The position numbers were made by a program, and so were the translations under genes. From NCBI GenBank assembly GCA_963843285.1, contig CAWJJO010000020.1:62001-126000 (forward strand): a stretch of DNA of 64,000 nucleotides. The letters run 5' to 3'. Numbering within the stretch: the first letter of the stretch is position 1; each line of letters starts with the position of its first letter. The notes under the pieces were generated by a model. It made no database searches, had not been told where the DNA came from, and saw only the letters and a list, made by a program, of their open reading frames with translations. Below are positions 26,195 through 35,628 of this stretch, piece after piece. The DNA comes from CAZDDB01 sp963843285. Its GTDB lineage: Bacteria > Acidobacteriota > HRBIN11 > JAKEFK01.

Positions 26195-27286
26195 CTAATC
26201 TAGATGGATCTTCAGCTGGATTGAGATGTTGAGCTTGATCTCCTGTCCGCCCTTATTCACTGTTACTTCAATCGGGAGGCTGACATCTTTTGTAACGGGA
26301 GAGGACTTCGCGGCAACAATATCCGGTACCGCTTTGATCTCCTGTTTGACACTCGGCGGCGGTGCAGGGTAAGCAGATCCCGGAGCGGCAGCAGCTTCCA
26401 CACGGGGGGGACTTTCAATCTCTTCGTGAATTTCAGAAAGCTCCGTGAGCTCTTGTTGCGTTACGACCTCCGAATTATGGATGTCCTCCTGAAGCTCATG
26501 AACTTCTTCCAATTCGTTCAACGCGTGAGCCTCTTCCAGCGGCTCGGAAACTGGTTCCAGCGTCAACCCCGCTTCTTCCGTCACCTCCAGTTCCTCCTCG
26601 TTTGGAAGGTCTCTCACCTCTTCTTCCAGCGCAGGCAATTCGATCGGCGGCTCTTTTTCCTTTACCGCCTTTCCGGCTACTTCCTCAGTTTCATCCTTTG
26701 CATATCTGCGGGAAAGGCTCTCCAATACAACTGTCGCAATCCCCTTTAGTGTTTCCTGAACTCCCATCCCGGTAATGGCGATCGCTTCATAGCTTGGAAC
26801 TTTGTTCTTGTTAATCTTCTTATTCAGATCTTTAACACTGAGAACATTCGGCAGGTCTCGTTTGTTGTACTGAATGACGAGCGGGATTGCGTTGATATCG
26901 AGACCGTTTTCCCGGAGATTCTGAGTTAGATTCTCCCAGCTCTCCAGATTCGATTCGAACATCTCCTTCTGTGAATCTACGACAAAAACAACACCGTCAG
27001 CTCCTTTCAAAACCAGTTTGCGCGTGGCATCATAGAAGACCTGACCCGGAACAGTGTACAGTTGAACACGTGTCTTCATGCCCTTGACGGAGCCCAAGTC
27101 CAGGGGAAGGAAATCAAAGAACAACGTCCTATCGGTTTGGGTTGCAAGTGAAAGCATCTTCCCGCGGCTTTTTTCAGGAAGACTCTTGTGAATGTATTCC
27201 AGATTTGTTGTCTTGCCGCAGAGGCCCGGGCCATAAAAAACAATCTTCGCGGTCAGTTCACGGGTTGCATAATTGAACAGTACCAT
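26195..27286 (-). CDS. mglA: MglA-type small GTPase with long acidic C-terminal extension
   Basis: Residues 1-195 match the Ras-like MglA GTPase: Walker A GPGLCGKT (residues 19-26), the TVPGQVFYDATRKLVLKGADGVVFVVDSQ segment, and the QYNKRDLPN base-recognition motif. MglA proteins set cell polarity with an MglB activator. This copy is 363 residues, nearly twice the usual length. The extra tail is very acidic and Pro-rich (many EE, ELEE and LEEV units), then ends in a short beta-like segment VTVNKGGQEIKLNISIQLKI. No MglB is visible in the window. It follows der by 4 nt, so they are one operon. Confidence 0.88.
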   Translation of the reverse strand: MVLFNYATRELTAKIVFYGPGLCGKTTNLEYIHKSLPEKSRGKMLSLATQTDRTLFFDFLPLDLGSVKGMKTRVQLYTVPGQVFYDATRKLVLKGADGVVFVVDSQKEMFESNLESWENLTQNLRENGLDINAIPLVIQYNKRDLPNVLSVKDLNKKINKNKVPSYEAIAITGMGVQETLKGIATVVLESLSRRYAKDETEEVAGKAVKEKEPPIELPALEEEVRDLPNEEELEVTEEAGLTLEPVSEPLEEAHALNELEEVHELQEDIHNSEVVTQQELTELSEIHEEIESPPRVEAAAAPGSAYPAPPPSVKQEIKAVPDIVAAKSSPVTKDVSLPIEVTVNKGGQEIKLNISIQLKIHLD

Positions 27287-27289
27287 AAC

Positions 27290-28606
27290 CTATCCTTTCC
27301 TCGTTCTCACTTTAATACGGATTGTGGTTCCCTCGAAACCAAATTGACTCCTCAACTGGTTTTCCAGATACCGCCGGTGCGAAAAATGCAAAACCGGAGC
27401 GGCATTTGTGAACAACACAAACGTAGGAGGTTTGATTCCCGTTTGGGTTATATATTTTAACTTGATTGGTTTCCCTCGATGACTCCCCAGATACCGATCC
27501 GCCAGGGAACGGTCAAAGAACGCATTCAACTGTCCTGTACTCACCCGCTTTTGGTAGGACTCGTATACGCGTTCCAGCAGCGGAAAGATCTGATTTACAT
27601 TCTTCCCCGTTTTCGCAGATACGTACAAACGGGGCGCGAAACTAATGAATTGTAATTTGGATTCGACCTCAATTTCAAGGGCTTGTCTTTGCGCCGGAGT
27701 TAAAAGGTCGATTTTGTTCAGCAACAAGAGGATCGCTTTGCCCGACTTCCGCGCATATCCGGCAACGACAGCGTCCTGATGCGTTACACCTTCCGCTGCA
27801 TCGATCATGATGCAGGCGATCTCGGCCCGCTCCAGTGATTTTCTGGCATGGATGACTGCCAGCTTATCGGGGAGCGTTTTCGTAGCTCCCTTCTTCCTGA
27901 TCCCGGCAGTATCGATAAACCGGTACGTGTGCTCCCCATGCACAAATTCAATATCGATCGTATCGCGGGTCGTTCCGGGAATTTCGCTTGTGATCAATCT
28001 TTCTTCACCCAGAATACAATTTAGAAATGTGGACTTCCCCGCATTTGGTTTGCCAAGGATCACTACCGGAATTCCCGCCGCATCTTCTACCTGATTCGCA
28101 GCGCCGGATTGAAGGCGCTCCACCACGTCATCCAGGACAAGATCGACATTCAGACCATGCTCTGCGGAAATGGAGAACACCCGGTCAAAACCGAATCGAT
28201 AGAATTCCGGTTCCACATCATAACGGTTGGGAGAATCGACTTTGTTTACAAGCAAGAATACCGGTTTGCCGGTCTGACGAAGAAACGATGCGATTTCCTC
28301 ATCCCGGGCAGTGATCCCCTCCCGGCCATCTACCACGAAGAGCAGGACAGATGCCGCCTGAACTGCCTTTCGTACCTGATCGGAGATGAGACGCGAAATC
28401 GTATCTTCATCGCCCTGCAAACCGCCGGTATCCACCACTTCGAAGCGCTTTCCACACCACTCGGCTGTCCCAAACTGCCGGTCACGCGTCATCCCCGGCA
28501 TGCGAGATACCAGAGCTCGGCGTCTTCCAATGATACGATTAAAGAGAGTTGACTTGCCCACATTCGCCCGCCCAATGATCGCGACAGGCGCGGCGCGAGA
28601 ACTCAT
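27290..28606 (-). CDS. der: Ribosome-associated GTPase Der (EngA)
   Basis: The 438-residue protein has the tandem GTPase architecture unique to Der: GRANVGKST near residues 12-20 and GKPNAGKST near residue 185, plus a C-terminal KH-like domain ending in FEGTTIRIKVRTRKG. Der is essential for 50S subunit assembly. The start overlaps the preceding lipoprotein stop by 4 nt (ATGA), and mglA follows directly, so these genes form one minus-strand operon. Confidence 0.96.
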   Translation of the reverse strand: MSSRAAPVAIIGRANVGKSTLFNRIIGRRRALVSRMPGMTRDRQFGTAEWCGKRFEVVDTGGLQGDEDTISRLISDQVRKAVQAASVLLFVVDGREGITARDEEIASFLRQTGKPVFLLVNKVDSPNRYDVEPEFYRFGFDRVFSISAEHGLNVDLVLDDVVERLQSGAANQVEDAAGIPVVILGKPNAGKSTFLNCILGEERLITSEIPGTTRDTIDIEFVHGEHTYRFIDTAGIRKKGATKTLPDKLAVIHARKSLERAEIACIMIDAAEGVTHQDAVVAGYARKSGKAILLLLNKIDLLTPAQRQALEIEVESKLQFISFAPRLYVSAKTGKNVNQIFPLLERVYESYQKRVSTGQLNAFFDRSLADRYLGSHRGKPIKLKYITQTGIKPPTFVLFTNAAPVLHFSHRRYLENQLRSQFGFEGTTIRIKVRTRKG

Positions 28607-29028
28607 TTGCCCGGAGTGCGGACACTCTCCAGCACACGGACACCAACGGCGTTGGATCGGAGCTTCCTATCTCCAAGTGTAAAGGTGACCGTGTAACCAC
28701 CAGGAGTGTCGAACAGGTGATCGCTAAAAAACTCCGTGGTAATTTTGGAATCTGAGGTGAATTCCTCACAATTGGGTTTCTGACTGGAGATCGATCCATC
28801 TCCGTAATCCCATTCTTCGCTTAAACAGTGCCATTCCTGATCGTTCTCCGCAACGCCCTCCAGAACAACGCGAAAATTCACCCGCAAGGGAGTAAAACCC
28901 TGGCGCGGACTTGCGGATAAAGTCAGATCCGGCCTTCCAGGCGCAGAGGGTGTGGACTGGGGAGCAGTATGGCCGCCGCAACTCAGGAGACTAACCAGTA
29001 CGATGAAAACAACGATCAGCTTCATCAT
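28603..29028 (-). CDS. Lipoprotein with PKD-like domain
   Basis: The 141-residue product starts MMKLIVVFIVLVSLLSCGG, a standard lipoprotein signal with lipobox LLSC (Cys near residue 17). The rest resembles a single PKD-type beta-sandwich: RQGFTPLRVNFRV, EEWDYGDGSISS, and GGYTVTFTLGDRK. PKD domains usually mediate surface contacts. It is tightly coupled to der (4-nt overlap) and follows a membrane-protein gene by 4 nt. The connection to ribosome assembly is unexplained and may be only positional. Confidence 0.8.
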   Translation of the reverse strand: MMKLIVVFIVLVSLLSCGGHTAPQSTPSAPGRPDLTLSASPRQGFTPLRVNFRVVLEGVAENDQEWHCLSEEWDYGDGSISSQKPNCEEFTSDSKITTEFFSDHLFDTPGGYTVTFTLGDRKLRSNAVGVRVLESVRTPGK

Positions 29029-29032
29029 GAGA

Positions 29033-29509
29033 TTAGAATTCTAACGAAGGAGGTTTGGAAAAGCAATCGGAAAAGCGTCGCTCCAGTTGTTCCAGCGTCT
29101 CGCGTGAAGGTCTGGCCACAACGAAACTGACAGCGCAGATCAAAGAAAGCGAAAACATCCAGATGAGGTTACCGGATAGTAAAAAGAAGACAAGACCCAG
29201 AATTGCCGGGACTTCCGCAAGGGCAAACATGAGAATCGATCTCCGCAGGATATAGCGTCGCAATTGATCACCCGTTTCCGGATTCGGCATCTGTTCGGAA
29301 AATGAACTTTGCTTCAGTTTGAACACCGCAACCAGGATACAGAATCCTATCAGAAGAAACGTGCCAAAGATCGCGCGGTTCACCGCCTGTGAATCCAACA
29401 GCGGTTGCCACGGCATTTGCGATAGAAAAAACCCGAGAAGGAGATAGATCAGGGAGGAAAAGACGAACGCCGAAAAAACGATGGTAAGGGTTGTCGCCGT
29501 TTTTTGCAT
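29033..29509 (-). CDS. Four-helix membrane protein
   Basis: The 158-residue protein has about four transmembrane helices (near residues 8-30, 45-63, 92-112 and 113-133). A short cytosolic tail RPSRETLEQLERRFSDCFSKPP follows. No family is recognised. It appears to be the first gene of the operon with the PKD-like lipoprotein, der and mglA, and the next gene starts 4 nt later. Confidence 0.72.
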   Translation of the reverse strand: MQKTATTLTIVFSAFVFSSLIYLLLGFFLSQMPWQPLLDSQAVNRAIFGTFLLIGFCILVAVFKLKQSSFSEQMPNPETGDQLRRYILRRSILMFALAEVPAILGLVFFLLSGNLIWMFSLSLICAVSFVVARPSRETLEQLERRFSDCFSKPPSLEF

Positions 29510-29560
29510 CGGGTAGGAACCAGATTCTGGCTGACGGAGTCCGCCAGCCAGTCCGGAAAA

Positions 29561-29637
<77 letters not shown>

Positions 29638-29687
29638 ATGAAGTACCTATTATAGGAACCACCCTACAGGGTGTCAAGGAAACGCGG

Positions 29688-29785
29688 AGATGCAAATTCA
29701 CCACAAAGGCACGAAGTGCACAAAGGTTAGGAGTATTATCTTCAAAGACCTTTGTGGCCTTTGTGTCTTTGTGGTGAATTCCTCC
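29688..29785. repeat. CACAAAGG-type inverted repeat, copy 2
   Basis: TTCACCACAAAGGCACGAAG on the left faces CTTTGTGTCTTTGTGGTGAA on the right, ending just before the ftsB-like stop region. Confidence 0.8.
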
Positions 29786-29792
29786 CCTTTCG

Positions 29793-30107
29793 CTATTGCG
29801 GATCTTCTGGAGGAACCAAAAGCACCACATCGTGGGGTGAGACCAAATGTAGTTCTTCGCGCGCGATCCTTTCGACGGTCGCCGGATCCCGTTTGAGGCG
29901 TTCGATCTCGTCTCCGAGTTGCTTGTTTTCAAGAGCGAGCCTGTAATTTTGCATCATCAATGAATCGTATTCAAGACGCAATCGTTGCAACCGCAAGATT
30001 CCATTCTGTCCCATAAACAAACTCAGGGTGAAGGATATGAGAACGGCTGCAAAAAGAAAAACTGGCAGAGGGAATTTCTTCTTATTCTCTTTCCCTCCGT
30101 GCGTCAT
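29793..30107 (-). CDS. ftsB: FtsB/DivIC-like septum formation initiator
   Basis: The 104-residue protein has the FtsB layout. A short basic cytosolic N-terminus precedes one transmembrane helix (about residues 12-34). A heptad coiled coil follows (LQRLRLEYDSLMMQNYRLALENKQLGDEIERL), then a conserved-looking REELHLVSPHDVVLLVP tail. FtsB links FtsL and FtsQ in the divisome. It begins one base after the phosphohexomutase stop, so they are in one operon. Confidence 0.85.
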   Translation of the reverse strand: MTHGGKENKKKFPLPVFLFAAVLISFTLSLFMGQNGILRLQRLRLEYDSLMMQNYRLALENKQLGDEIERLKRDPATVERIAREELHLVSPHDVVLLVPPEDPQ

Positions 30108-31502
30108 TTATTGACCCAACAACAGCTCGCTGCTTTTCATCAGCTTCTGCAGTACTTCCGTACTCTCCGCTTCACAATACACGCGAACAAGCTGTTCGGT
30201 TCCTGAAATACGGCAAAGTACCCAGCTTCCATCCTCCAGGATCATCTTCAACCCATCGATTGTATTGACGTCCACGACCTGCTTTGCTGCAAACGTTTTC
30301 GGCGGGTGATTGACCAGTTCCTGCACACGCTTGCCGAGCTGTTCCGTATACTTGTAACTCTTACGTTCGTTGGCGCGGAAACCGTATGTCCGATACAGCT
30401 GCTCAAGCTGGGCGCGAAGACTTGCCTTTCTGGTTGCAACCATCTCCGCAACCAGCGCGCAGGTCAGGATGCCGTCCTTTTCCGGAAGATGTCCCTGCAC
30501 AGAAAGTCCTGCGCTCTCTTCACAACCCAGAATGATCTTTTGATCCAAAAACAGCTCAGCAAGATATTTGAATCCTACCGGCGTAACCAGGACGGGAAGA
30601 GAATGTTTGCGTGCGATGGCATCGATCAAATGCGTTGTCGCAACACTGCGCGCTACACTTCCCTTCCACCCACGATCCTGCACTAAGTAATCAAGAAGCA
30701 GAGCCAGCGTCTGGTTTGGAGTGATGTACGTGCCGTCCGAATCGATGATGCCGAAACGATCTGCGTCGCCATCGGTGGAAACACCTAGATGAAATCCCTT
30801 TGAGACAACGAGCTGTTTCAGCTCCTGAAGCGTCAATTCAGTTGCTTCCGGTCCATATCCGCCAAAGTAGGGATCGCGAAAATTATGGATCACTTCGACC
30901 GTGCATCCGCTTTCCACAAAGAAGCGATCCAAATAATCGCGCGCAGTGCCCCAAAGAGTATCGACGGCCACTTTCAGAGATGAATTCATTCGATCTACCC
31001 GGACCGTGTTATTCAGAAGCTGCATGTAGGTTTCCTGGGGAGAGAACTCCTCAATCAGAGTTTCATCCAGATAGTAAAAAGTCGGAGGATGAGCTTCCAG
31101 TTTCCGGATTTCACGTTCGATTTGCTCGGTTACTTCCGGAAGCGCTGCTGCGCCTTTATGTGTGGAGAGTTTCAGCCCGCTGTACTCCGGCGGGTTGTGA
31201 CTCGCGGTAAAATTGATACCCGCTTGTGCTTCTTTACGGATAATTGCAGCAGAAAGCGCCGGTGTCGGGACATCACGATCACTCAGGAATGCGGGGATTC
31301 GATGATTGGAAACAATGCGTGCACACTCGCCGGCGAACTTCTCAGACAGAAACCTTGTATCATAACCGATGACGATACCGCGTCCCGGTTGACGCTCACG
31401 CGCGATATAGTTGGCAATTGCCTGAGATACCAGCCTGACATTGCTAAAAGTGAACTCATCACTGATGATGCCGCGCCACCCGGCAGTCCCAAAGCGAATC
31501 AT
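30108..31502 (-). CDS. Phosphohexomutase (phosphoglucomutase/phosphomannomutase family)
   Basis: The 464-residue protein carries the alpha-D-phosphohexomutase signatures: phosphoserine loop TASHNPPEYSG near residue 100, metal loop DGDADRFGI near residue 245, sugar-recognition GCEESAGLS near residue 330, and phosphate-binding RISGTEQLVRVYCEAES near the C-terminus. It interconverts 1- and 6-phosphates of glucose or mannose, and sequence alone does not decide between them. It overlaps the downstream repeat at its start and is next to ftsB. Confidence 0.92.
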   Translation of the reverse strand: MIRFGTAGWRGIISDEFTFSNVRLVSQAIANYIARERQPGRGIVIGYDTRFLSEKFAGECARIVSNHRIPAFLSDRDVPTPALSAAIIRKEAQAGINFTASHNPPEYSGLKLSTHKGAAALPEVTEQIEREIRKLEAHPPTFYYLDETLIEEFSPQETYMQLLNNTVRVDRMNSSLKVAVDTLWGTARDYLDRFFVESGCTVEVIHNFRDPYFGGYGPEATELTLQELKQLVVSKGFHLGVSTDGDADRFGIIDSDGTYITPNQTLALLLDYLVQDRGWKGSVARSVATTHLIDAIARKHSLPVLVTPVGFKYLAELFLDQKIILGCEESAGLSVQGHLPEKDGILTCALVAEMVATRKASLRAQLEQLYRTYGFRANERKSYKYTEQLGKRVQELVNHPPKTFAAKQVVDVNTIDGLKMILEDGSWVLCRISGTEQLVRVYCEAESTEVLQKLMKSSELLLGQ

Positions 31503-31539
31503 CGATTCTCCAGTACGTGCATTCTACCATAACCCTAAC

Positions 31540-31618
31540 GTTTGGGGCCGCGGGCCTCCGTGCCCGCAAAAAGTGGAGGATCTACAAACAGGCGGGCACG
31601 GAGGCCCGCCGCTCCGCG
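31540..31618. repeat. GC-rich dispersed inverted repeat, copy 6
   Basis: GCGGGCCTCCGTGCCCGC and GGCGGGCACGGAGGCCCGCC arms with a 25-bp AT-rich centre, between the phosphohexomutase start and the PLP enzyme stop. Confidence 0.78.
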
Positions 31619-31625
31619 TAAGGGA

Positions 31626-32765
31626 TTAAATGCGATCCAGCGCGTAGCTCAAATCTCCAATCAGATCTTCCACATCTTCAACGCCGACGGAAAGTCGCAC
31701 AAGTCCGTCGGTCAATCCCATCTTCGTGCGCTTTTCCTTCGGAACACTGGCATGCGTCATGCTTGCAGGATGTCCTACGAGCGATTCGACTCCCCCAAGA
31801 CTTTCTGCAAGCGAAAAAATGCGGACACTCTCGACAAACCCACGCGCCTTTTCCAGACTCCCTGCATCAAACGAAACGATTCCCCCAAACCCTGTGCATT
31901 GTTTTCTGGCAAGGTCATGCTGAGAATGATCGGGCAATCCCGGATAGAAGACTTTTCGCACTTTCTTCGCATGCGTCAAATACTCGGCGATCTTCATCGC
32001 ATTCTCATTGTGCTTGCGCATGCGCAAAGCGAGAGTCTTGATTCCTCTCAATACCAGCCAGGAGTCAAAAGGAGAAAGAATCGCTCCCACACTGTTCTGA
32101 ATCAGAGCGATCCGCTGCGAAATTTCTTTCCGGGCAGTAACCACTGCCCCGCCCACTCCATCACTGTGACCGTTCAGAAATTTAGTTGTGCTATGGACGA
32201 CCAGATCCGCGCCAAATTTTATTGGATTCTGAAAGTACGGACTCATGAATGTATTATCTACCACCATCAGAAGGTTCATGTCGTTGCAAAAATTCGCCGT
32301 GAGCCGCAAATCCGTCAGCGATAGCATAGGATTCGTGGGGGTCTCAATGAATACCATCTTCGTAGCCGGCTTCATCGCTTTTCGAACCTTTTCCAGTTCT
32401 GATGTATCTACAAATGTAAATTCGATCCCCAGATCAGTCAGAATCTGAGTAAACAACCGGTACGTTCCGCCATACACATTATCCGTAACGATTGCATGAT
32501 CTCCCGTCTTCAACAGAAGCATTACCGAGGTAATCGCCGCCATCCCTGAAGCAAATGCAAAACCGGCGTGTCCTCTTTCCAAAACAGCAAGATTCCTCTC
32601 CAATGCCGCGCGGGTCGGATTTTGAGTGCGCGCATACTCAAACCCCTTATGCTTTCCCAAACCTTCTTGAACGAATGTCGAGGTTTGATAAATCGGAACG
32701 GTTACAGCGCCCGTTGAGGGATCGGGCTGCTGTCCTGCATGAATGGCGTCAGTTGCAAAACCCAT
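31626..32765 (-). CDS. Cystathionine gamma-synthase/gamma-lyase family PLP enzyme
   Basis: The 379-residue protein is a trans-sulfuration-type PLP enzyme. It opens with FATDAIHAGQQPDPSTGAVTVPIYQTSTF, has the substrate-stacking YARTQNPTR, and the PLP lysine in HSTTKFLNGHSDGVGG. The C-terminal RLSVGVEDVEDLIGDL is also typical. It could be cystathionine gamma-synthase, gamma-lyase or O-acetylhomoserine sulfhydrylase, and the sequence does not separate these. It is one of several minus-strand genes spaced by repeats here. Confidence 0.92.
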   Translation of the reverse strand: MGFATDAIHAGQQPDPSTGAVTVPIYQTSTFVQEGLGKHKGFEYARTQNPTRAALERNLAVLERGHAGFAFASGMAAITSVMLLLKTGDHAIVTDNVYGGTYRLFTQILTDLGIEFTFVDTSELEKVRKAMKPATKMVFIETPTNPMLSLTDLRLTANFCNDMNLLMVVDNTFMSPYFQNPIKFGADLVVHSTTKFLNGHSDGVGGAVVTARKEISQRIALIQNSVGAILSPFDSWLVLRGIKTLALRMRKHNENAMKIAEYLTHAKKVRKVFYPGLPDHSQHDLARKQCTGFGGIVSFDAGSLEKARGFVESVRIFSLAESLGGVESLVGHPASMTHASVPKEKRTKMGLTDGLVRLSVGVEDVEDLIGDLSYALDRI

Positions 32766-32837
32766 GTGACCTCCAGAGGATCATTTTCTAAGAAGAATAG
32801 CCTAAAGGAGTTTAGCGGGGGGCGCAAGTGGATCCGT

Positions 32838-34736
32838 TCAGTTGCCGAACGATTCGTTCTGAAGAGCTTCAATCATCGAATCTGTGTCTCGGCGTTGGGC
32901 AGGAGTAATCCCGCGAAGAGCTTCGATATTGATGTATTGATCGATCGCTCGTCCATATTTTTTCATCTTCCGGTAGACTTCCGCTTTGAGCCGGAACACT
33001 TCGATTTTCTGATCCCGGTTCGCGGTCGGTAAGTCGATGTCTTCAAGCACTCCCAGAGCTTGTTCCACCGTTTCTGTTTCCAACAGATAGCGTGCAAGAA
33101 GAATCCTGGCTCTGGCAGCAGCCGGGCCTCGATCCAGCATCGGCGCTTTGGTTAACATTTCAACGGCCTGGGAAACAGCCCCTTGTTGATGCAACAAGGC
33201 TGCCTGATCGCAAATCGCATCCATTTTCTGGCCGGCAATCAAAGGTAACGATGGATCACTTTCGACTGTAGCTGGAGTTGCATTTGCAAGATCGGCTTCC
33301 GGTAAAAGATGAAAGAAACGAAAAATACCGATGAGGCATGCGAAAGCAAGAACAGCAAGGACAAGAGATCCATTCCCGTTAAGGATTCCTGCTTGCATCC
33401 AGGACGGAGCGCGGCGGGCCCGTGAGAATTCCTGCCATCGTGTCCATTTCATTTCGTTCGGCGACATCAGAGCATCCCGATCGGGATTTTCCAGCAACTG
33501 CCGCAGCTGAACGGACGAAAAGACGTCCTTCGGGTGCAGTTTTAGAATTCGTTTATGATAAACGGCGCATTGCAGCAAATCGCCACGGGACTTCGCAAAG
33601 GTTCCCAGACGCTGCAAAATCTGAATATTGTCAGGATTCGCTTTTAAAGATTGCTCCAGCTGTAACAGCTTCGATTCTTCTCCATCCGGTGTTCCATAAC
33701 CCATCCTCTGAGAGAGAGCGCGAATCTCCTGCTCAATATTTTTGTCCTTCGGCTTCAAAAAGCGTGCGCGCTGGCATGCGATCAATGCGCGATCCCATTG
33801 CTCTTGTAATTGAAGCTGCGCAGCTTGCTGCAGCAATTCTTCCGTGCGGAGCTGATTGAGTTGTTCCACGGATACCTGCGGCTTCTTCAGAAAATTCGCC
33901 AGAACGTCGTACGAACGGATGTCGCCAAAACGATCGGTATAAGAATCCAGAATTCGTAATGCCTCTTCAGCAGTCTGGGTTCGCGTACCAAGCTCTTTTT
34001 CAATCATTCTTTCGGTCAAAGCTTCAATCTCGGACGGAAGTGTGGGATTCATTTCAAAGATCAGCTTGGGGCTGCACGCGATAATCTGCATGACTGTCCA
34101 TTCCGACTTCTCATCTAGAAACGGATGCTTGCCGGTCAACATTTTGTATGCCAGCACGCCCGCTGAAAAAAGATCGCAGCGATGGTCCGCTTCCTTTCCC
34201 AGGAGATGTTCCGGCGCCAGATACATCTGCTGTTGTGCTTTCATTCGTGATTGAATTTGTTTTAGGAAAGTATTTTTCAGATCCAGGAATTGGAAATCAT
34301 CTACTTTTACGAGACCATTCGAAGACAGAAGGACTCTCGCAGGGTTGAGCATTCCGTGAAAAACACCGACACTGTGGGCGTATTGCAATGCGCGTAGAAT
34401 TTCCTGCAGAATAAACGCCGCAATTTCAGGAGGGATGTGCACTACCTTCGCCAGCAAGGATTCCAGCGTGCCGTAATCCATGTGTTCCTGAATCTGGTAC
34501 ATGTATCGCTCTTCCACGCCATAATCCAGAGTGGCAATAATGTTCCGGTGGCGCATCTGATACGCGTTGCGCAAACGTTGGAGAATCGCTTCCCGTACCT
34601 CCTCGTTCGCGATCGCTCCCGTATCGTAAACGCGAATTTTTACAGTGTAATCCTCATGGACATGGCGGGCGAGAAAAAGTTCGGAAAGAGTATTCCGTTC
34701 CAGACTCCGGATGATATGATAGTTCTTTATTTGCAT
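32838..34736 (-). CDS. Pseudokinase with transmembrane segment and TPR domain
   Basis: About 630 residues. The first 280 follow the protein-kinase fold (YTVKIRVYD, TLDYGVEERYMYQIQEHMDYGTLESLL, the APE-like YLAPEHLLG, and DLFSAGVLAYKMLTGKHPF). The catalytic residues are replaced. HRDLKPAN is HGMLNPAR (Asp, Lys and Asn lost), DFG is DFQ, and no glycine-rich loop precedes it. It therefore probably binds rather than phosphorylates. TPR-like helices, one transmembrane helix near residue 460 and further TPR repeats follow. The ATG at 34736 overlaps the lipM-like stop by 10 nt. Confidence 0.85.
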   Translation of the reverse strand: MQIKNYHIIRSLERNTLSELFLARHVHEDYTVKIRVYDTGAIANEEVREAILQRLRNAYQMRHRNIIATLDYGVEERYMYQIQEHMDYGTLESLLAKVVHIPPEIAAFILQEILRALQYAHSVGVFHGMLNPARVLLSSNGLVKVDDFQFLDLKNTFLKQIQSRMKAQQQMYLAPEHLLGKEADHRCDLFSAGVLAYKMLTGKHPFLDEKSEWTVMQIIACSPKLIFEMNPTLPSEIEALTERMIEKELGTRTQTAEEALRILDSYTDRFGDIRSYDVLANFLKKPQVSVEQLNQLRTEELLQQAAQLQLQEQWDRALIACQRARFLKPKDKNIEQEIRALSQRMGYGTPDGEESKLLQLEQSLKANPDNIQILQRLGTFAKSRGDLLQCAVYHKRILKLHPKDVFSSVQLRQLLENPDRDALMSPNEMKWTRWQEFSRARRAPSWMQAGILNGNGSLVLAVLAFACLIGIFRFFHLLPEADLANATPATVESDPSLPLIAGQKMDAICDQAALLHQQGAVSQAVEMLTKAPMLDRGPAAARARILLARYLLETETVEQALGVLEDIDLPTANRDQKIEVFRLKAEVYRKMKKYGRAIDQYINIEALRGITPAQRRDTDSMIEALQNESFGN

Positions 34737-35530
34737 GATCCAAGCGTCCAATCGCCGCTTTGATACTTTCTCTCCAACTCACCGACCAGCTGCTGCTCCA
34801 CATCTGTGAAAGAGGAGGACTCCAGCCGAACTTCGAACTTTGTTTCAAATGCCCGGGCAAACCGACTTACAGCTTCCGGAAAAGCCACAGTCCTTTGCAG
34901 CACATGATTGAGCGGAGCAATCTTGCTTTCGATTTGCGAATCAGGCCGCTGGACACAGCCCTGTTGAAGATGCCGATCAAAACCCAGCAGGATCGAGCCA
35001 TGCTGGAGGAACCGGTCCCGCGACCGTTTCTGCGCGCTACCGATTATTTTACGTGAATTGCTGGAATGCTCGAACTGCGATACGGAGACGAAACATTGCG
35101 AAAGACGGGCCTCGCGGCGAGAGACTCCAGGATCGCCGGCAAAAATAGAAGGCTGAACTACTCCAAAACTCTGCAATCCCAGACTCAAGGCTTCTGCAAT
35201 CAACTGGTACGTTTCCTGCAAGGATCGTTTTTCAAAAGTGTGTTGCAACGGCGCAACGATCGCATATGTCACTTCAAATTGGTGTAGTACGGCACGCCCG
35301 CCAGTAATCCGTCGTACTACATCTATCTTATTATGCACACAGAAGGGTTCGCATACAACCCTTTTGTAATCCTGAAAATATCCAAGGCTCAAGGTGGGGC
35401 GTTCCCACGAATAAAACCGTACTACCGGAGGAGCATCCGGCTGCACAAGTCGGTACAGCGTTTCATCGATCGCCATTTGCCGTGCGCCGGGCAATCCCGG
35501 TTGCAGCAACAATCTCCACCTAGGACGCAT
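34727..35530 (-). CDS. lipM: Octanoyltransferase LipM / lipoate-protein ligase family
   Basis: The 267-residue protein has the BPL_LplA_LipB fold. It has WERPTLSLGYFQDYKRVV, the conserved RRITGGRAVLHQFEVTYA, and a CFVSVSQFE segment in the position of the LipM catalytic Cys. KIIGSAQKRSRDRFLQHGSILL follows. LipM moves octanoyl groups from ACP to GcvH-type proteins as the first step of lipoate synthesis. The Cys favours LipM over LplA, but the family is mixed. It is coupled by overlap to the pseudokinase gene. Confidence 0.85.
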   Translation of the reverse strand: MRPRWRLLLQPGLPGARQMAIDETLYRLVQPDAPPVVRFYSWERPTLSLGYFQDYKRVVCEPFCVHNKIDVVRRITGGRAVLHQFEVTYAIVAPLQHTFEKRSLQETYQLIAEALSLGLQSFGVVQPSIFAGDPGVSRREARLSQCFVSVSQFEHSSNSRKIIGSAQKRSRDRFLQHGSILLGFDRHLQQGCVQRPDSQIESKIAPLNHVLQRTVAFPEAVSRFARAFETKFEVRLESSSFTDVEQQLVGELERKYQSGDWTLGSCK

Positions 35531-35531
35531 G

Positions 35532-35628
35532 AATTAACCACAAAGACACAAAAACACGAAGTTACACCAAGACTTCTTTTTCATCACTTCGTGATCTTTT
35601 TATGCCTTCGTGCCTTTGTGTATTCCCT
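35532..35628. repeat. CACAAAGG-type inverted repeat, copy 3
   Basis: TTAACCACAAAGACACAAAA on the left faces CTTCGTGCCTTTGTGTATTC on the right. The right arm reaches the aldehyde dehydrogenase stop codon. Confidence 0.75.
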
